From Halicephalobus mephisto (lineage: Eukaryota > Nematoda > Chromadorea > Rhabditida > Panagrolaimidae): a stretch of DNA of 46,472 nt. The translations under genes were made by a program, and so were the position numbers. The DNA is taken from NCBI GenBank assembly GCA_009193035.1, contig SWDT01000242.1:1-46472 (forward strand), written 5' to 3'. The notes below the pieces were generated by a model that was given only the letters and a program-made list of their open reading frames with translations, made no database searches and was not told the origin of the DNA. This document shows positions 11,673 through 22,125 of this stretch, in pieces. Positions within the stretch are counted from its first letter, which is position 1. Each line of letters opens with the position of its first letter.

Positions 11673-13103
11673 ATGAGTGACTTTTATTCCAACAAAATCA
11701 TCCTGGCTCCTATGGTGAAGGCGGGGAGGACCCCGTTGAGGCTGTTGACACTGGAATATGGGGCAGATCTGGTCTACACGGAGGAAATTGTGGATTTGAA
11801 ACTTTTGCAATCCAAAAGAATTGTGAATGGTTCGTTTGCTTTTCATTTCCATATATGGATCTTTATTTCAGATGTTCTCAAGACTGTAGACTACATGTTG
11901 GAAGATGAACTTGTCCTCAGAATCGCTCAAGAAGAGAAATCCAAAGTTGTTTTGCAAATCGGAACCAACAACCCCGAAAACGCCGTTGGAGTCCTTAAAA
12001 AAGTGTAAGTTTATATATCAATTTCACATTCCCCACTGAACTATCCATCTAGAGAACACGATGTTGCTGCAATTGACGTGAATATGGGATGTCCAAAGCC
12101 ATTTTCGATTTCCGGAGGCATGGGAGCTGCTCTGCTTTCGAAACCCGACGTTGTCAAAGAAATCCTGACAGCTCTAGTCAAGGCTTCCAGTATTCCTGTT
12201 TCTTGCAAGATCAGAGTCCTAGACAAACGTGAGGATACACTAAAATTCGTGGAGATGATCCAGGAAACCGGCATTGCCGCTTTCGGAATCCACGGAAGAA
12301 GGCGGGACGAAAGACCTGGAAACGCTAATAGAGTCGACGAAATCAGAGAAGTCGTTAAATTTGCCAAGATTCCTGTTATCGCCAATGGAGGATCGAGTTC
12401 CATCAACAGCTATGAGGATATTCTCAAATTTAAAGAAAAAACTGGAGCTAGCAGTGTCATGATCGCGAGAAGTGGGCTCCAGCATCCCTCGATTTTCAGG
12501 AAAGAAGGATTTTTATCGATGCAGGAGGAGATTGAACAATTTCTGGACAAATGCTGTGAATTCGACGAGTCTTACACACAAACAAAGTATGTCGTACAGA
12601 GGATACTCGGAAATCAGCAGGAATTCGATCCAAGAGGTAGAGCGACCGTTGCTAGTGTCAGTGTTTTGGAAATTTGCAAGGCCTGGGGAAAAGAGGAAAA
12701 GTACGCTGAATGCAAAGAATTCCGTCAGAGACACGGTTTGAAGAGGAAGGCAGCTCTGGAAGAAGTCAACGGGGTTCATTGCGGTAATTTCACTTTCCCA
12801 ATGTAAGTTTATGTTTTTAATATTAATTCAAATTTACTTTCCAGCAAAAGACTTCGTCAAACAGTTACTCCAAAAGTCGTTCTCAACATTTACTGTGATA
12901 AACAGAAAATCCCAAGACCTAAGTACTCAACAATCAAGAGGGAATCAGATGGTCGATTCGAAGGTTTTGTAGAAATCGAAGGCAAGAAATACACATCCAG
13001 AATCGTTCAACCGAATATCCGAATGGCGGAACAGGTAGCAGCTTTTGCGGCTTTAATCGGATTAGGCTTAAGAGATAAGCTCCCAGGAGAATGGGATGAA
13101 TGA
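11673..13103 (+). CDS. DUS2: tRNA-dihydrouridine(20) synthase, DUS2-like
   Basis: Four exons: 11673-11829, 11872-12004, 12053-12802 and 12845-13103, giving 432 residues. The enzyme uses FMN and NADPH to reduce uridine 20 in the tRNA D-loop. Visible signatures: ILAPMVKAGRTPLRLL at the N-terminus (start of the TIM barrel), VNMGCPKPFS with the catalytic cysteine near residue 115, a GIHGRRRDERPG loop, and ANGGSSS followed by MIARSGLQHP, which form the FMN phosphate site. The C-terminal 80 residues (PKVVLNIYCDKQKIPRP through AEQVAAFAALIGL) form the double-stranded-RNA-binding domain that is specific to the DUS2 branch of eukaryotic Dus enzymes. The gene is divergent from unc-84 and convergent with the acyltransferase gene, whose stop is only 37 bp away. 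Confidence 0.93.
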
Positions 13104-13140
13104 AACAAAATACGTGGAGATTTTTATTAATTGTTGATTT

Positions 13141-16130
13141 TTATGGAATAGATTTATCAAGATTCAAGCTCTTCACTGCTTCATCGACAGTGGTTTTGAG
13201 ATTAGGGTAGATTTTTCGAATTCCCAAAGTTGAAACGTGGTTCAAATCTCGAAAAAACGGCAAATCGGTCTCTCGGTCGATGGCGTAACAGAAGTTTTCC
13301 CCGCAAAACGGAGACTTGACATCGATCCAGTGGCATTTTGGACAGTTTATCTTCGAGGTTATAATGTCGAAAATTGAATACGGATTATGGGGATTCTGGA
13401 AAGTTGAATTTAGAGAATTTTGAAAAATTAGATTTTAAAAATTAATAAAAGTAAACAAAATTTATATTTAATTTTGGGACTTACTCTGATGTCGATCTTG
13501 AGGTCAAAGGATTCTGGAATTTCGTCGGTTTTCAACCTGATGTACTCTGGAACTACTTCAATGTCAAAAGAAAGATTTACTTTGTTGATGACGATGGCTT
13601 TGGTGAAATTCATCAGGGAGTTCAACATGGCTTGGAATTCAGAAAAAAATTGAAGGTTTTTTTGGGAGGTTTTTGATCCTTTTGGAAGAGATTCGATCCG
13701 ATTCAGGAAGTAATGAGAATAAATGAAAATCACATCTGGCTTGATATTGGAGGCAATTTCGTTGAAAGACTCAATACCGTCTTTACAGTAATAATTCATC
13801 TTCGTGAAGTTGGTCTGGAAAGGAACAGGACATCCGTGGAACGAAAAAAGAATCAACCGTCCGAAGTGACCGACCCTCGAGAAGGCCGGCAGAAGACAGG
13901 TGGCGTGAGAGTTACCGAAGATCAACGCCGTCAGGTTACTGTTGTTGTCTTTCAGGGGCTAAAATGAAATATTCTAAATTTTAACAAATAACTAAGAGCA
14001 AAAAACAAGGCGAAATCAGTTCAATTTTTCGAAATTTTCAACTTTCAAATTCAATCTACTGAATTTCCAAAACCAAATTAATCCAAAGCTCAATTAAAAA
14101 ATTAAACTTAAATAAGTTCAAAATTGATTTAAAAATTCAAAAATTAAATTAGTTCAAAATTGATTTAAAAATTCGAAATCGACAGTTTTGGAAGAGATGG
14201 TGGAAGTATTTTGAAATATTTATAGAATCATACTATTGTAAAAATCATAAACACTTTTACGAAATTTTCTCGACAAGAATTTCTAGAAATTCTTTAGAAA
14301 TTGAAGCAACTTACAATTCCGACTTTGTTCCAGTCATTGCGTGATCTTTTATTTTTCGAACTAACTTTTTAGGAATATATACTTTTTAGAGAAATCTAGA
14401 AAATTTTGGATTAAGATGTGCCTCAATTTTTAAAGTTGATTTTTACAGATGAAACTATTGGCACATGTTCAAAAAAGCACAAATCCGCCAAAACGGAGTA
14501 CTGTATTTACTTTTGTAATTTTAACTTTTTTCTCGCTTACAAATCCCCATAAAACTTACTTGGAATACGGTAGAGTCAATTTCGCAGAAAAAATGGTGCT
14601 GATATTTCGGTAAACTTGTGTAATTTTCCCTCGTTGCGAGACACGGAAAATCTTCCAAACTACATTCCTTACTGTAGACTTTATTTGCATACCGTAATTT
14701 GTCCGTAATTGTTACGGTATCAGGAAGAATAAAAGGTTCATTGAAATTCAGAATAACTCCAAAGTTGAAATTACTGTCTTTTCCATGTTTGGGATTGCTT
14801 GACGAATACGGTAATGGACAATTTTGAACGACGAATAGGACACTGTAAAGGACGAAAAGAAGTTTGAATAACTTGATCCTGGTGTTGGAGAATTTCAAAA
14901 TGGGATTTTCAACAAGGTGATGGAAGACATAAGAAATCGATAATGTCGAAAAAAAGAGTAATAAACCTTCTGAAAAAAGTAGATTTTAAATTTAATTTTT
15001 TATATAAAAAAGTGAAATTAAAAAATTAATAAATTTATTTGAAATTTAATTTTTAAGAAATTAATAAATCTAGTTTTGAAAACTTACCAAAAATAGAAAA
15101 TTCGTAATTGCTGGGTTTCCAATATCGTTGATAAGTGATAATTGGCCAATGGAGCAGATACAGTACATAGGAAAAGTCGCCGATAGAGATGAAAATATTT
15201 AAAATAAAAGGATATTTTTCCATTACAGTAACAAACGAGAATTCGTTTTTTCCTAACCCGATGAGAATTGCCGAACAGAAAACTACAGTAATGGATATTG
15301 CTTGTCTGTTAAATTCTACAGGATTGAACATTATCACCATTACCGTAATCAAGGAAAAATAAGTTAAAATTTCGCAAAATTTTCGAAAATCACTTTTTTT
15401 CACAAATAAAACTTCAGCCAAAATGCCTCCGGCAAACTGCCAAATTCTGGACAATAGAAATTCATATTTCACAATAGGGCTTACTGTAGAGATTTGGAAA
15501 ATTAAAGAAAGTAGGGATATGGTAGTCAAAACTGGTATTTTTGATTTTCTGTTGAAATTCATCCAAAAAACAAAGATCAACGGGACCACGAGGTAAAATT
15601 GGAGCTCCACAGCTAAGGACCAACAATGTCTGAAGAATCTGAACTTGGAGACGGAATCAAAGTAGTCCAAATTTGTGAAAAAGTCCTGGATATTGATCAG
15701 GAAAAATCCCGAATAAACAGAGTCCTGAGCGGATTGTTGGTAATCCTCATCATAAATGTTGATAGAAAGACTTAAAACAGTAAAAATTAAAAATATTAAA
15801 TAAATAATAACGATTCTGTGGATTCTACGGAAGTAGAAGTGTACCGTAACTGCAGTGGTGAGAGTCTCGTGACGATGAAGGATCGACGACATCAAGTACC
15901 CAGAGATAACGAAAAATCTGTAAATTTACTCTTTTTCCAAATATGACAGACAGGAAGCGGCAAAAATTAATTCAAAAGCTAAATTCCACTCCCTACAAGG
16001 TAACTCACATATCAACCCCAACAAATCCATTGCTGAACTTCTCTGGCCAAATATGGAAGACCAGAACTCCGAAAATCGACAAAGACCTCAGACATTGAAT
16101 ATCGGTCCTCTTTTTCCTCTCAATATTCAT
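13141..16130 (-). CDS. OAC-type O-acyltransferase: acyltransferase-3 plus SGNH domain
   Basis: Five exons: 16130-16009, 15917-15088, 14969-14560, 13958-13485 and 13395-13141, giving 696 residues. The N-terminus (RTDIQCLRSLSIFGVLVFHI, then GFVGVDIFFVISGYLMSS) is the classic start of the acyltransferase-3 membrane domain, with its proposed catalytic histidine in VFHIW. About ten hydrophobic helices follow, and the domain closes with SYVFHHLVENP. A luminal or extracellular region leads into an SGNH hydrolase-like domain: block I is IFGNSHATC, and the C-terminal block is DLNHVSTLG with the catalytic Asp/His pair. This architecture matches the large nematode OAC family, related to bacterial sugar or peptidoglycan O-acetyltransferases. 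The substrate is unknown. Intron 14559-13959 is 601 nt of AT-rich sequence with short internal repeats of ttcaaaattgatttaaaaat. Confidence 0.9.
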
Positions 16131-17164
16131 AGCTACTGACAACTACAAATTTCATTGATCCGATATTATCTAATCCGACTAAAACTTGTGCAAAAACTTT
16201 TATTCCTGTTATGTGATGAGTCGAGATGATACCCTTATATTTTTAATGGGGAAGAATAGTACAAAAAAATAATAGATCAATATAATAATAGTGTTATATC
16301 GTCATGGACCGAGCTGGTTCGCGGAGGAGATGAGAAATATAGCAGTTTTGTTCGTTACCAACACAGATAATAGTAAGAAAGTAATAGCGACAACTATCTG
16401 CAAAAGCTGTAGTGAATTCGGTTTATATACCTAAACGGGTTATTTATATAAATGCACATTCAGTGACTTTGCTAAAATTGGCTTTAATCGTCGTTGCACT
16501 GGAATACCCCTTTATGGGTAACAGTTGGGAATTAAATTGTGACTTTATGTTAAATAAAATCCCCTGGACATTAAACCATTAAATTAGATCCAAGTTGTAG
16601 GATCAGAATTTTCTTATTAAACCCTTCCAACGTCTGTTATTATTTAGCAACTGTTTGGATATGCGTTAACATGATTTCCTTGATATCGTTCATCGCCAGG
16701 TTTTTCTGGGAACTTATGCTTCACAGAGTATATACGCACATATTTCATAGATTTTACATGGCATCTCAAATCGATTTTTGTAGCCTCGAAATAAGTATTT
16801 GGCTTGCTTAACACATTCCGGACAATCTGCGCCATCATGTGGCCACGTGCACCACATAGTGGCACACGTTGCGGAACGAAAAAAATAAAAGTTGGCCACA
16901 GAATGTAGGCCTTGATACGAAATGTGTTAATACCAATGTTAATATGATTTAATCCTAAAAGCAATCCGATTCTATTTGGATGAATTGTCCCTAATAGATA
17001 TGTGTTATATTCATACTGTTTGATCTAAGGCACAATTTGTAAAAAATTCATCTGCAGCAATTGTTTGTTTGTTATTCAAGTAATCATTAACAAGATTCAT
17101 TGCTATCTAGAAGATGCTGTCAATAGTTGATAAGCAGCAAAGTAACAAATCTTTTTGTTCAAAC
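16131..17164. other. Intergenic region left of the Maverick remnant
   Basis: It contains the acyltransferase promoter side and no gene I can support. Base composition is less AT-rich than the later deserts. On the minus strand, 16,899-16,714 has a 61-codon cysteine-rich frame (8 cysteines) that overlaps a second open frame (16,964-16,644). Neither shows a signal peptide or a splice context I can rely on. No element terminus or inverted repeat could be identified. Confidence 0.4.
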
Positions 17165-17540
17165 TAGTAGTATACAATAGCCATCTCTGATGCATCCATT
17201 TCCCCCTTTGTCCTCAACACGGGGCATTACGTGTGATTCCAGCAAAAATATATTTTTACTAAATGATACGAGCCCTCCAGAGTCCCTCCCGAGGGTTTGT
17301 GTTATTTTATGCAATCTGATTAATTTTTCTTGATTTAAATATTTATTAACAAACCATTGACGAATTACGATATTGAGAAGATAGTAAAAGAATTAAAAAT
17401 AAAAAATTTTAGAGGGGTATTTATGAGGGATATTCTTCCAGGTAAGATTAATGATGTAGAGCGTGAGGTTGTAAATCTTGATGTAAGTAAAAATAGTGGC
17501 ACTCATTGAGTGTGCTATTACAAGAATAACCATCGGGAGT
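17165..17540 (+). repeat. Direct repeat, left copy (protease upstream and 5' region)
   Basis: Similarity to 19,068-19,400 includes non-coding sequence upstream of the protease (agtagtata, then cacttccccctctagtcc against cattccccctttgtcc) and the protease N-terminal half. The lysozyme gene lies between the copies. Confidence 0.7.
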
Positions 17541-17740
17541 GTTATTACTTTGATTTTTTTGGACTGGATCCTCCATTAGAAATTAAAAAATACTTAAATT
17601 CACATATTGAATTATCAACCTTTCAAATTCAAAAATTTAATACACGTCACTGTGGATACTATTGTTTACTTTTTCTAAAATTATTGGAGAAATATGATTT
17701 TAAAGAAATTATATTAGATTTGATAATCTCCATGAGCTAG
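17354..17740 (+). pseudogene. Maverick adenain-like cysteine protease, copy 1, interrupted by a stop
   Basis: The frame runs from 17,354 to the stop at 17,740, about 128 codons. It matches adenovirus-type (Maverick PRO) cysteine proteases: SKNSGTH carries the catalytic His, YYFDFFGLDPP the acidic-residue region, and RHCGYYCLLFLK the catalytic Cys near the C-terminus. The codon directly after the catalytic His is TGA (17,506-17,508), where copy 2 has TGG (Trp), so this copy is broken by one nonsense change. No ATG opens the frame in its expected place, so the N-terminus may also be lost. In the parent element this protease would mature capsid proteins. It lies next to, and convergent with, the 3' end of the lysozyme gene (17 bp apart). 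Confidence 0.8.
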
Positions 17741-17757
17741 TATATTAATAATCATCT

Positions 17758-18790
17758 TTAAACACAGAATCTTCCAACAGAGTGGTATTTGCAAGCTGTG
17801 CCTGACGGACAATCTTTATCTTCTTTACAAACTGGACGACTGAAGATTGCTGGCTTATTCCAGTGTGATATACGGTTAGTTGGAGGATCAGCACATGGAT
17901 CATAATCTGTTAATGGCTCACATGTCGGACCAGGACAGCACGTATTAATTTGACACACAGTATTCGCCGGGCAAAGGCTGCAATCAGAGACAATATTACA
18001 AGAGTCGCCTATGCCACAAAATCCAGATCCATCTTGTCTTTGGAAACAAGTACAGTCAGGATTTGATGAACAGCTAAATGTATAGGTGCTACATGTTTCA
18101 GCATTACAACCTGGAGTTGGATTTGAGCTTGGATGTGGAGTTGGTTTTGAAGTTGAAGTTGAAGTTGTGGAACCTAAAATGATTTATAAAAAGTGTAGAC
18201 AATGAATTATTTTTAAACATACTGCTGTCATCAACAATACAATTGTAATCTGAACCACATCGATTTGGACCAACTTGTCCACACCACTTAGAGTCTTTTA
18301 ATTCTGCTCCTGCTGTCTTCCAATCTCGTTTTTTCAATGCTGCTTGCATTTTTACAAACCCATTTAGTTTTGTACAACCCATGAATGCCATATCTATGAT
18401 AGCTGCACGTTTTACTGTTGGTAAACCAGGAACGAAGCTATCAGCACATCGCTCCGCGTCTGGATATGACAGAGTGGTAAAGATCTCTTCGACAGCTGCT
18501 TGGGTCAGACAGTATCTTGTCGTTTTATCAGCACAATCCTGTAGAACGTCAGCAAGCTTTAAACCGTACGTTGCCAGAACGTCAGCGGCATTCGGATTTT
18601 GTAAATTAAAGCCAATACCGATTGTAGGTATGTTTTCCGTGTCATTATAGCAGCATAAGCATTCTCCTTCATTGTAAATTGTTTGTTGTAAGCTACATGT
18701 GCCTGTTGGTTGTAGTGGTAATTGAGCTCTGCAATGATCAGCAGCTGATACTAGAGTTATGTACAGAAGAAATATAAGTATTTTCGACAT
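17758..18790 (-). CDS. Secreted phage-T4-type (GH24) lysozyme with cysteine-rich C-terminal domain
   Basis: Two exons (18790-18223 and 18173-17758) flank a 49-nt intron (donor GTATGT, acceptor TTTTAG), giving 327 residues. A signal peptide, MSKILIFLLYITLVSA, precedes ADHC; the start at 18790 is preferred over 18835 because it gives a clean secretory leader. The catalytic core (about residues 15-175) has NEGECLCCYNDTENIPTIGI. The spacing E-x8-D-x5-T is exactly that of the T4 lysozyme catalytic Glu, Asp and Thr. Lower in the domain are the GCTKLNGFVKMQAALKKRDW helices and an SKWCGQVGPNRC end, where R-C replaces the usual phage sequence. A Ser/Thr/Pro linker follows, then about 115 residues with some 20 cysteines (for example CCPGPTCEPL, CKEDKDCPSGTACKY), resembling EB or WAP-like modules. 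It should cleave peptidoglycan outside the cell. It sits between two Maverick protease copies. Confidence 0.88.
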
Positions 18791-19067
18791 ATCGAGAAGA
18801 TTAAGTTTGTACAGTATCTGTAAAATTTTATTCAAAGCAATGTTGCATATAAAAGTTTCAATTTTATAACTTTCTTACGATAAAGATAAGTACACGAATT
18901 TGGAAACAATGATGTGCATTTTTTAAACCAATAGTGAAACATAAAATTGAAGAAGATAACATTAGATAGTTAAAAAATCTTGATGTTCAATAAGTTACTG
19001 AGTAATTTTCAAATTATATAAAATCATTCAAATGGAATACTATAATTATATAATATTGCAGTTTAAT
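18791..19067. promoter_or_regulatory. Upstream region of the lysozyme gene
   Basis: About 280 bp of AT-rich sequence separate the lysozyme ATG from the start of the right-hand direct repeat. GATA-type words occur on both strands (for example gataaagataag at 18,881-18,892). GATA sites drive intestinal expression in worms, so gut expression is possible, but this is inference from short words only. Confidence 0.35.
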
Positions 19068-19400
19068 ATCAGTAGTATATATGGGGTTCCTGGCACACCC
19101 ACTTCCCCCTCTAGTCCATCAATAGGTGATCTCAGTTATTTTCTCGATTATAAATGTTTATTCAAAAGTTAAAACCATTAACAAATTACGACATTACAAA
19201 TATAGTAAAAGAATTAAAAATAAAAAATTTTAGAGGGGTATTTATGAGGGATACTCTTCCAACTAAAATCAATGATAAAGAATGTGGAGTTGTTAAGCTA
19301 AACGTGAGTAAAAACAATGGTACTCATTGGGTCTCTTATTATAAAAATAAAAACAAATGTTATTATTTTAATTCTTTTGGATTGGATCCCAATGTTCATA
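19068..19400 (+). repeat. Direct repeat, right copy
   Basis: Partner of 17,165-17,540. Sequence identity is obvious through agtaaaagaattaaaaataa and the following ttttagaggggtatttatga. It ends abruptly inside the protease after GLDPN. Confidence 0.7.
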
Positions 19401-19483
19401 ATCTTCGTACCCACAAGTACAATATTGCGGACATCGCTTTCGAAGACCGGACCGGGCCTAAGCACCTATTTCAAACTGCTTAG
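19154..19483 (+). pseudogene. Maverick adenain-like protease, copy 2, with replaced C-terminus
   Basis: This is an open frame of 109 codons. Residues 1-80 follow copy 1 closely and retain SKNNGTHWVSYY, with the catalytic His and following Trp. After FGLDP the sequence changes completely at about 19,390: the remaining 29 codons (ending AFEDRTGPKHLFQTA) have no catalytic Cys and are visibly richer in G+C than anything nearby. The frame therefore encodes a truncated enzyme fused to unrelated sequence, and cannot be an active protease. A TATAAAT-like word follows the stop. The origin of the tail is not recognised. Confidence 0.75.
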
Positions 19484-19772
19484 TAGGCTATAAATGACAC
19501 GTTGAAGTTAACAAGCTTTTTTATATTAGATTGAAAGACATTTTATCACTTTCTGGAGCACACCTTCTTTGTCGAAGAACATTTGTTTCACTGAAAATTA
19601 GATAATTCCTCGCTCCAACTTATAGCTTAATGATGTATTTGCTGAGAAGAATTATTTCAATGAAACATGAGGAAAATTCGTTGACAACTGCAAGAAATTA
19701 TCTCATACATTCTACTGTAGATGAAAATAATCATAAAAATTTTCTTAATTAATGACGGTTTTGATTTTATAA
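19484..19772. other. Non-coding gap inside the element
   Basis: All frames are broken here. A packaging ATPase or another core gene would be expected near this position in an intact element, but I see no motif. Nothing else is supported. Confidence 0.4.
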
Positions 19773-20198
19773 CTAACATCCAATGATTCAAATTTTGAGT
19801 ATTCACTTCCTCGAGAGTTTTTGCGTAAAAAATACAAAATAGAAGTTATAAAATTAGATGATTATTTAGAAATTAAGAGTAAAATAAATAAAAATGATTA
19901 AAATAATAATGATGATAAATTAACTTTCTCAAACTCTTACTCAGATAATACCAATAAAATCGATAATATTTTTATTACATGCAATTTAATTGAAGATTGT
20001 TATGTTAATAAAAAGATGTTAAATTCAATCTATAGATTTAGACCTAATGATGAAATTGAAATAGAACCAAAAAATATCATTTATCATGAAGTAACTAATA
20101 GACCAAATAAAATAAATTTAAAATTGGTAGATATCAACAATAATTTGATAGATTTCAAAAACATTTTTATTGAATTGGATTTAAAAAAAGCATCATAA
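19773..20198 (+). pseudogene. Maverick minor-capsid (penton)-like fragment with one stop
   Basis: One continuous frame of 142 codons between stops is interrupted by a single TAA at about 19,897-19,899. The pattern in the C-terminal half is NIFITCNLIED, then a YRFRP segment, PKNIIYHEV, and a final KLVDINNNLIDFKNIFI strand. I recognise it as that of the minor capsid protein shared by Polintons and their relatives: a cNLie motif, an H-V near the middle, and a closing D-x-N-N-x-x-D-F strand pair. The N-terminal part (REFLRKKYKIEVIKLDDYLE) is charged and helical. The identification rests on remembered family patterns, not a search; other viral structural proteins are possible. Confidence 0.5.
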
Positions 20199-20296
20199 GG
20201 AAACTTGAGTATTTTCGGTATACGGAGGAATTGTCTTAAATCACAGAATCTGTGACGTATTTATCATTTTTTCCTACTAAATAATCAACTAATTCT

Positions 20297-20524
20297 TTAT
20301 TTTTCTTTGTTAATTTTTTTTCTAGGCTTTTTAAATTTTACTTTATTTTCGTCTTTATTCGATTTTTTAATTATTTCATCATAATCATTAATCGATGGCT
20401 TACTCTCCTCTTGATTCTTATCATCAGGGACTTAGATGAAAGTATTGTTAATAAAATCGAGCTGATCAAATAGCTTATATTTATTATTTTTTTCAGTCGT
20501 TAGACAACGACCTTCGGGAGTCAT
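20297..20524 (-). pseudogene. Lysine-rich broken frame of the element
   Basis: A 76-codon frame starts MTPEGRCLTTEKN and ends with a basic tail (KFKKPRKKINKEK). It contains one TAA (about 20,431-20,433) and is otherwise open. Codon use (AAA, AAT, GAT) matches the rest of the element. Small basic proteins occur in DNA-virus-like elements, but no family is recognised. Confidence 0.35.
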
Positions 20525-20559
20525 CGAAAATACCAACACCATTTATTATTTTAAATTTT

Positions 20560-22125
20560 TTAACTCTTATTTAATGAGAGAACAGATGGGAAGTTAGTTA
20601 AACTCGGCTTTCTTTCAAGTTTAAGAGGTTTCATTTCTATTTTTTCACCTGATTCTTCATCTTCAAATGAAACTAATTTAATTCTACTTTGATCTCTTTT
20701 ATTTAATGAAAACTGTGGTGATACAATATAAATCAAAGATCTAGCAATAAATACATAAATTAGTGTCGAAGCAATTGTTACATAAATTCTCCAGTATTTC
20801 AAGTAATAAGATTCGAATAAACTGTCCAAATTGTTTAGTATTTCATAAGGAATCGCCGAATTCTGCTCATTTTCTTTTAATTCCACATCAGCATTTGACA
20901 TTTGCCTCATCTCATTTAGTAATTCTTCCTCAATGTCAGTTTTCACATCATTGAAAATATGTTCTTTAAAAATTTGTTTCTTTTTCAAAAACCGTAAGTT
21001 ATAATTATTCTTTATTTCAACATTTTTAAACTAGAGATATTAGTGTTGCGGAAACTAAGATCATTAGTAATTATATTGTCTTTCATATACCAAATTTTAT
21101 CGTTATACTTCTTAATTTTGATAGGGATATAACCCTTAATATCATTTAAATTGGTAAATTCAATCATGTCATTATTAATTTCTTTACAGAATTTAACTTC
21201 AATAATACTATTATTAATTAATTTAACATCAACTGTTGTGTAATTTAAAACTTTTTGAATAAATTTCTTTAGATTCTCCTTCAATAATATTTCTAAAATT
21301 TCATTATGATCATTGAACATTTGACAAAAAGTTTCTGTTAAATGTCTTAATTGATTCTTGATATTATTTTCTAGATCCTGTAGTTCTCCTGCTTCTTGAA
21401 AGGTTTTAACTGAGTTGTGATCCGATCTTTTTTCTCTAACAGATTTTAAAGCATAACCTTCATAGGTTAATTGTAACTTATTTCCACAATCAGTTGTGCA
21501 GTTATCTATTAAATTTAAAGCTATTTGATAATCATTATTGATCCAAAATTAGCATTAAAGTAACCCTTAAGAACTCCAATAGAAACGAATTTACAGTTTT
21601 GTTTGTCATTTACTTCCCAAACCATGAATTCATTTGGTTTAATTTTACATCTGCCTTTTGAATATTCACACTTATTCATATCAACTAGAATATTAGTAGG
21701 ACGTCTTTGGTTATAGTGAGAAAAAATTTTAGTCTCAATTAAAACACAATTCTTCTTTAAATAATGTTTAGCTTTGAATAAACTAGTAAACCTGTTTGGA
21801 TATTCGATAGAAACTTTATCATTAGTACGATATGAATGTTCCCCTTTTTCCAAAGTTCCAAATTCACAGACTTTACTTTTTATCATTTCTTTACATTCTT
21901 TTATCGTAATATCTTTATTATTAACTTTTTTTTCAACTAAATGTTCATATCCAGATAAGTCTGTATATAAAGAAACTTCAGTGATAACTTTTTTGCATAA
22001 ATGAGGGTTTGAAATATATTCTATAGTATTCGGTTTAAAGATTTCAAATCTCTTTACTTTTATTTTGTCTTTGCAGTTAAAGTTACATTTTGGTAATTGA
22101 GGAAGTTTAAAATATTATTTTGGAG
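20560..22125 (-). pseudogene. Broken membrane-glycoprotein-like gene of the element, possibly a fusogen
   Basis: Three open stretches on the minus strand lie in different frames: 22,12x-21,521, about 21,535-21,012, and about 21,03x-20,560. At both junctions the reading shifts frame while the composition continues, so at least two frameshifts break one former gene of roughly 500 codons. The first stretch is cysteine-bearing with paired Cys and a VWEV segment. The second contains a basic R-E-K-R tetrapeptide (21,426-21,437) matching a furin-type site. The third ends with one transmembrane helix (YWRIYVTIASTLIYVFIA) and a charged tail of about 45 residues. Cys-rich ectodomain, furin-like site, single membrane anchor and short tail together are the layout of a viral envelope or fusion protein. 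Nematode Mavericks are known to carry a fusogen. The family assignment is inference, and the 5' end is missing. Confidence 0.45.

Larger units (their letters stand above)
17165..22125. mobile_element. Degraded Maverick/Polinton-like element with an intact lysozyme cargo gene
   Basis: The order is protease copy 1 (+), lysozyme (-), protease copy 2 (+), minor-capsid-like fragment (+), lysine-rich frame (-) and membrane-glycoprotein-like broken gene (-). The adenovirus-type protease and the capsid-like fragment belong to the Maverick/Polinton core set. I see no DNA polymerase B, integrase, packaging ATPase or major capsid gene, so the element is a remnant. Coding is strongly AT-biased (long runs of AAT, AAA, GAT and TTA codons), unlike the flanking host genes. 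No terminal inverted repeat was found, so both borders are estimates. Confidence 0.72.

Noticed and set aside
16714..16899. Cysteine-rich frame as a confident secreted peptide gene
   Set aside because: There is no signal peptide, no splice context and a competing open frame in the same place; kept only as a finding.
17165..22125. LTR retrotransposon or retrovirus-like envelope element
   Set aside because: No long terminal repeats, reverse transcriptase, RNase H or gag motifs are visible; the protease is of the adenovirus cysteine type.
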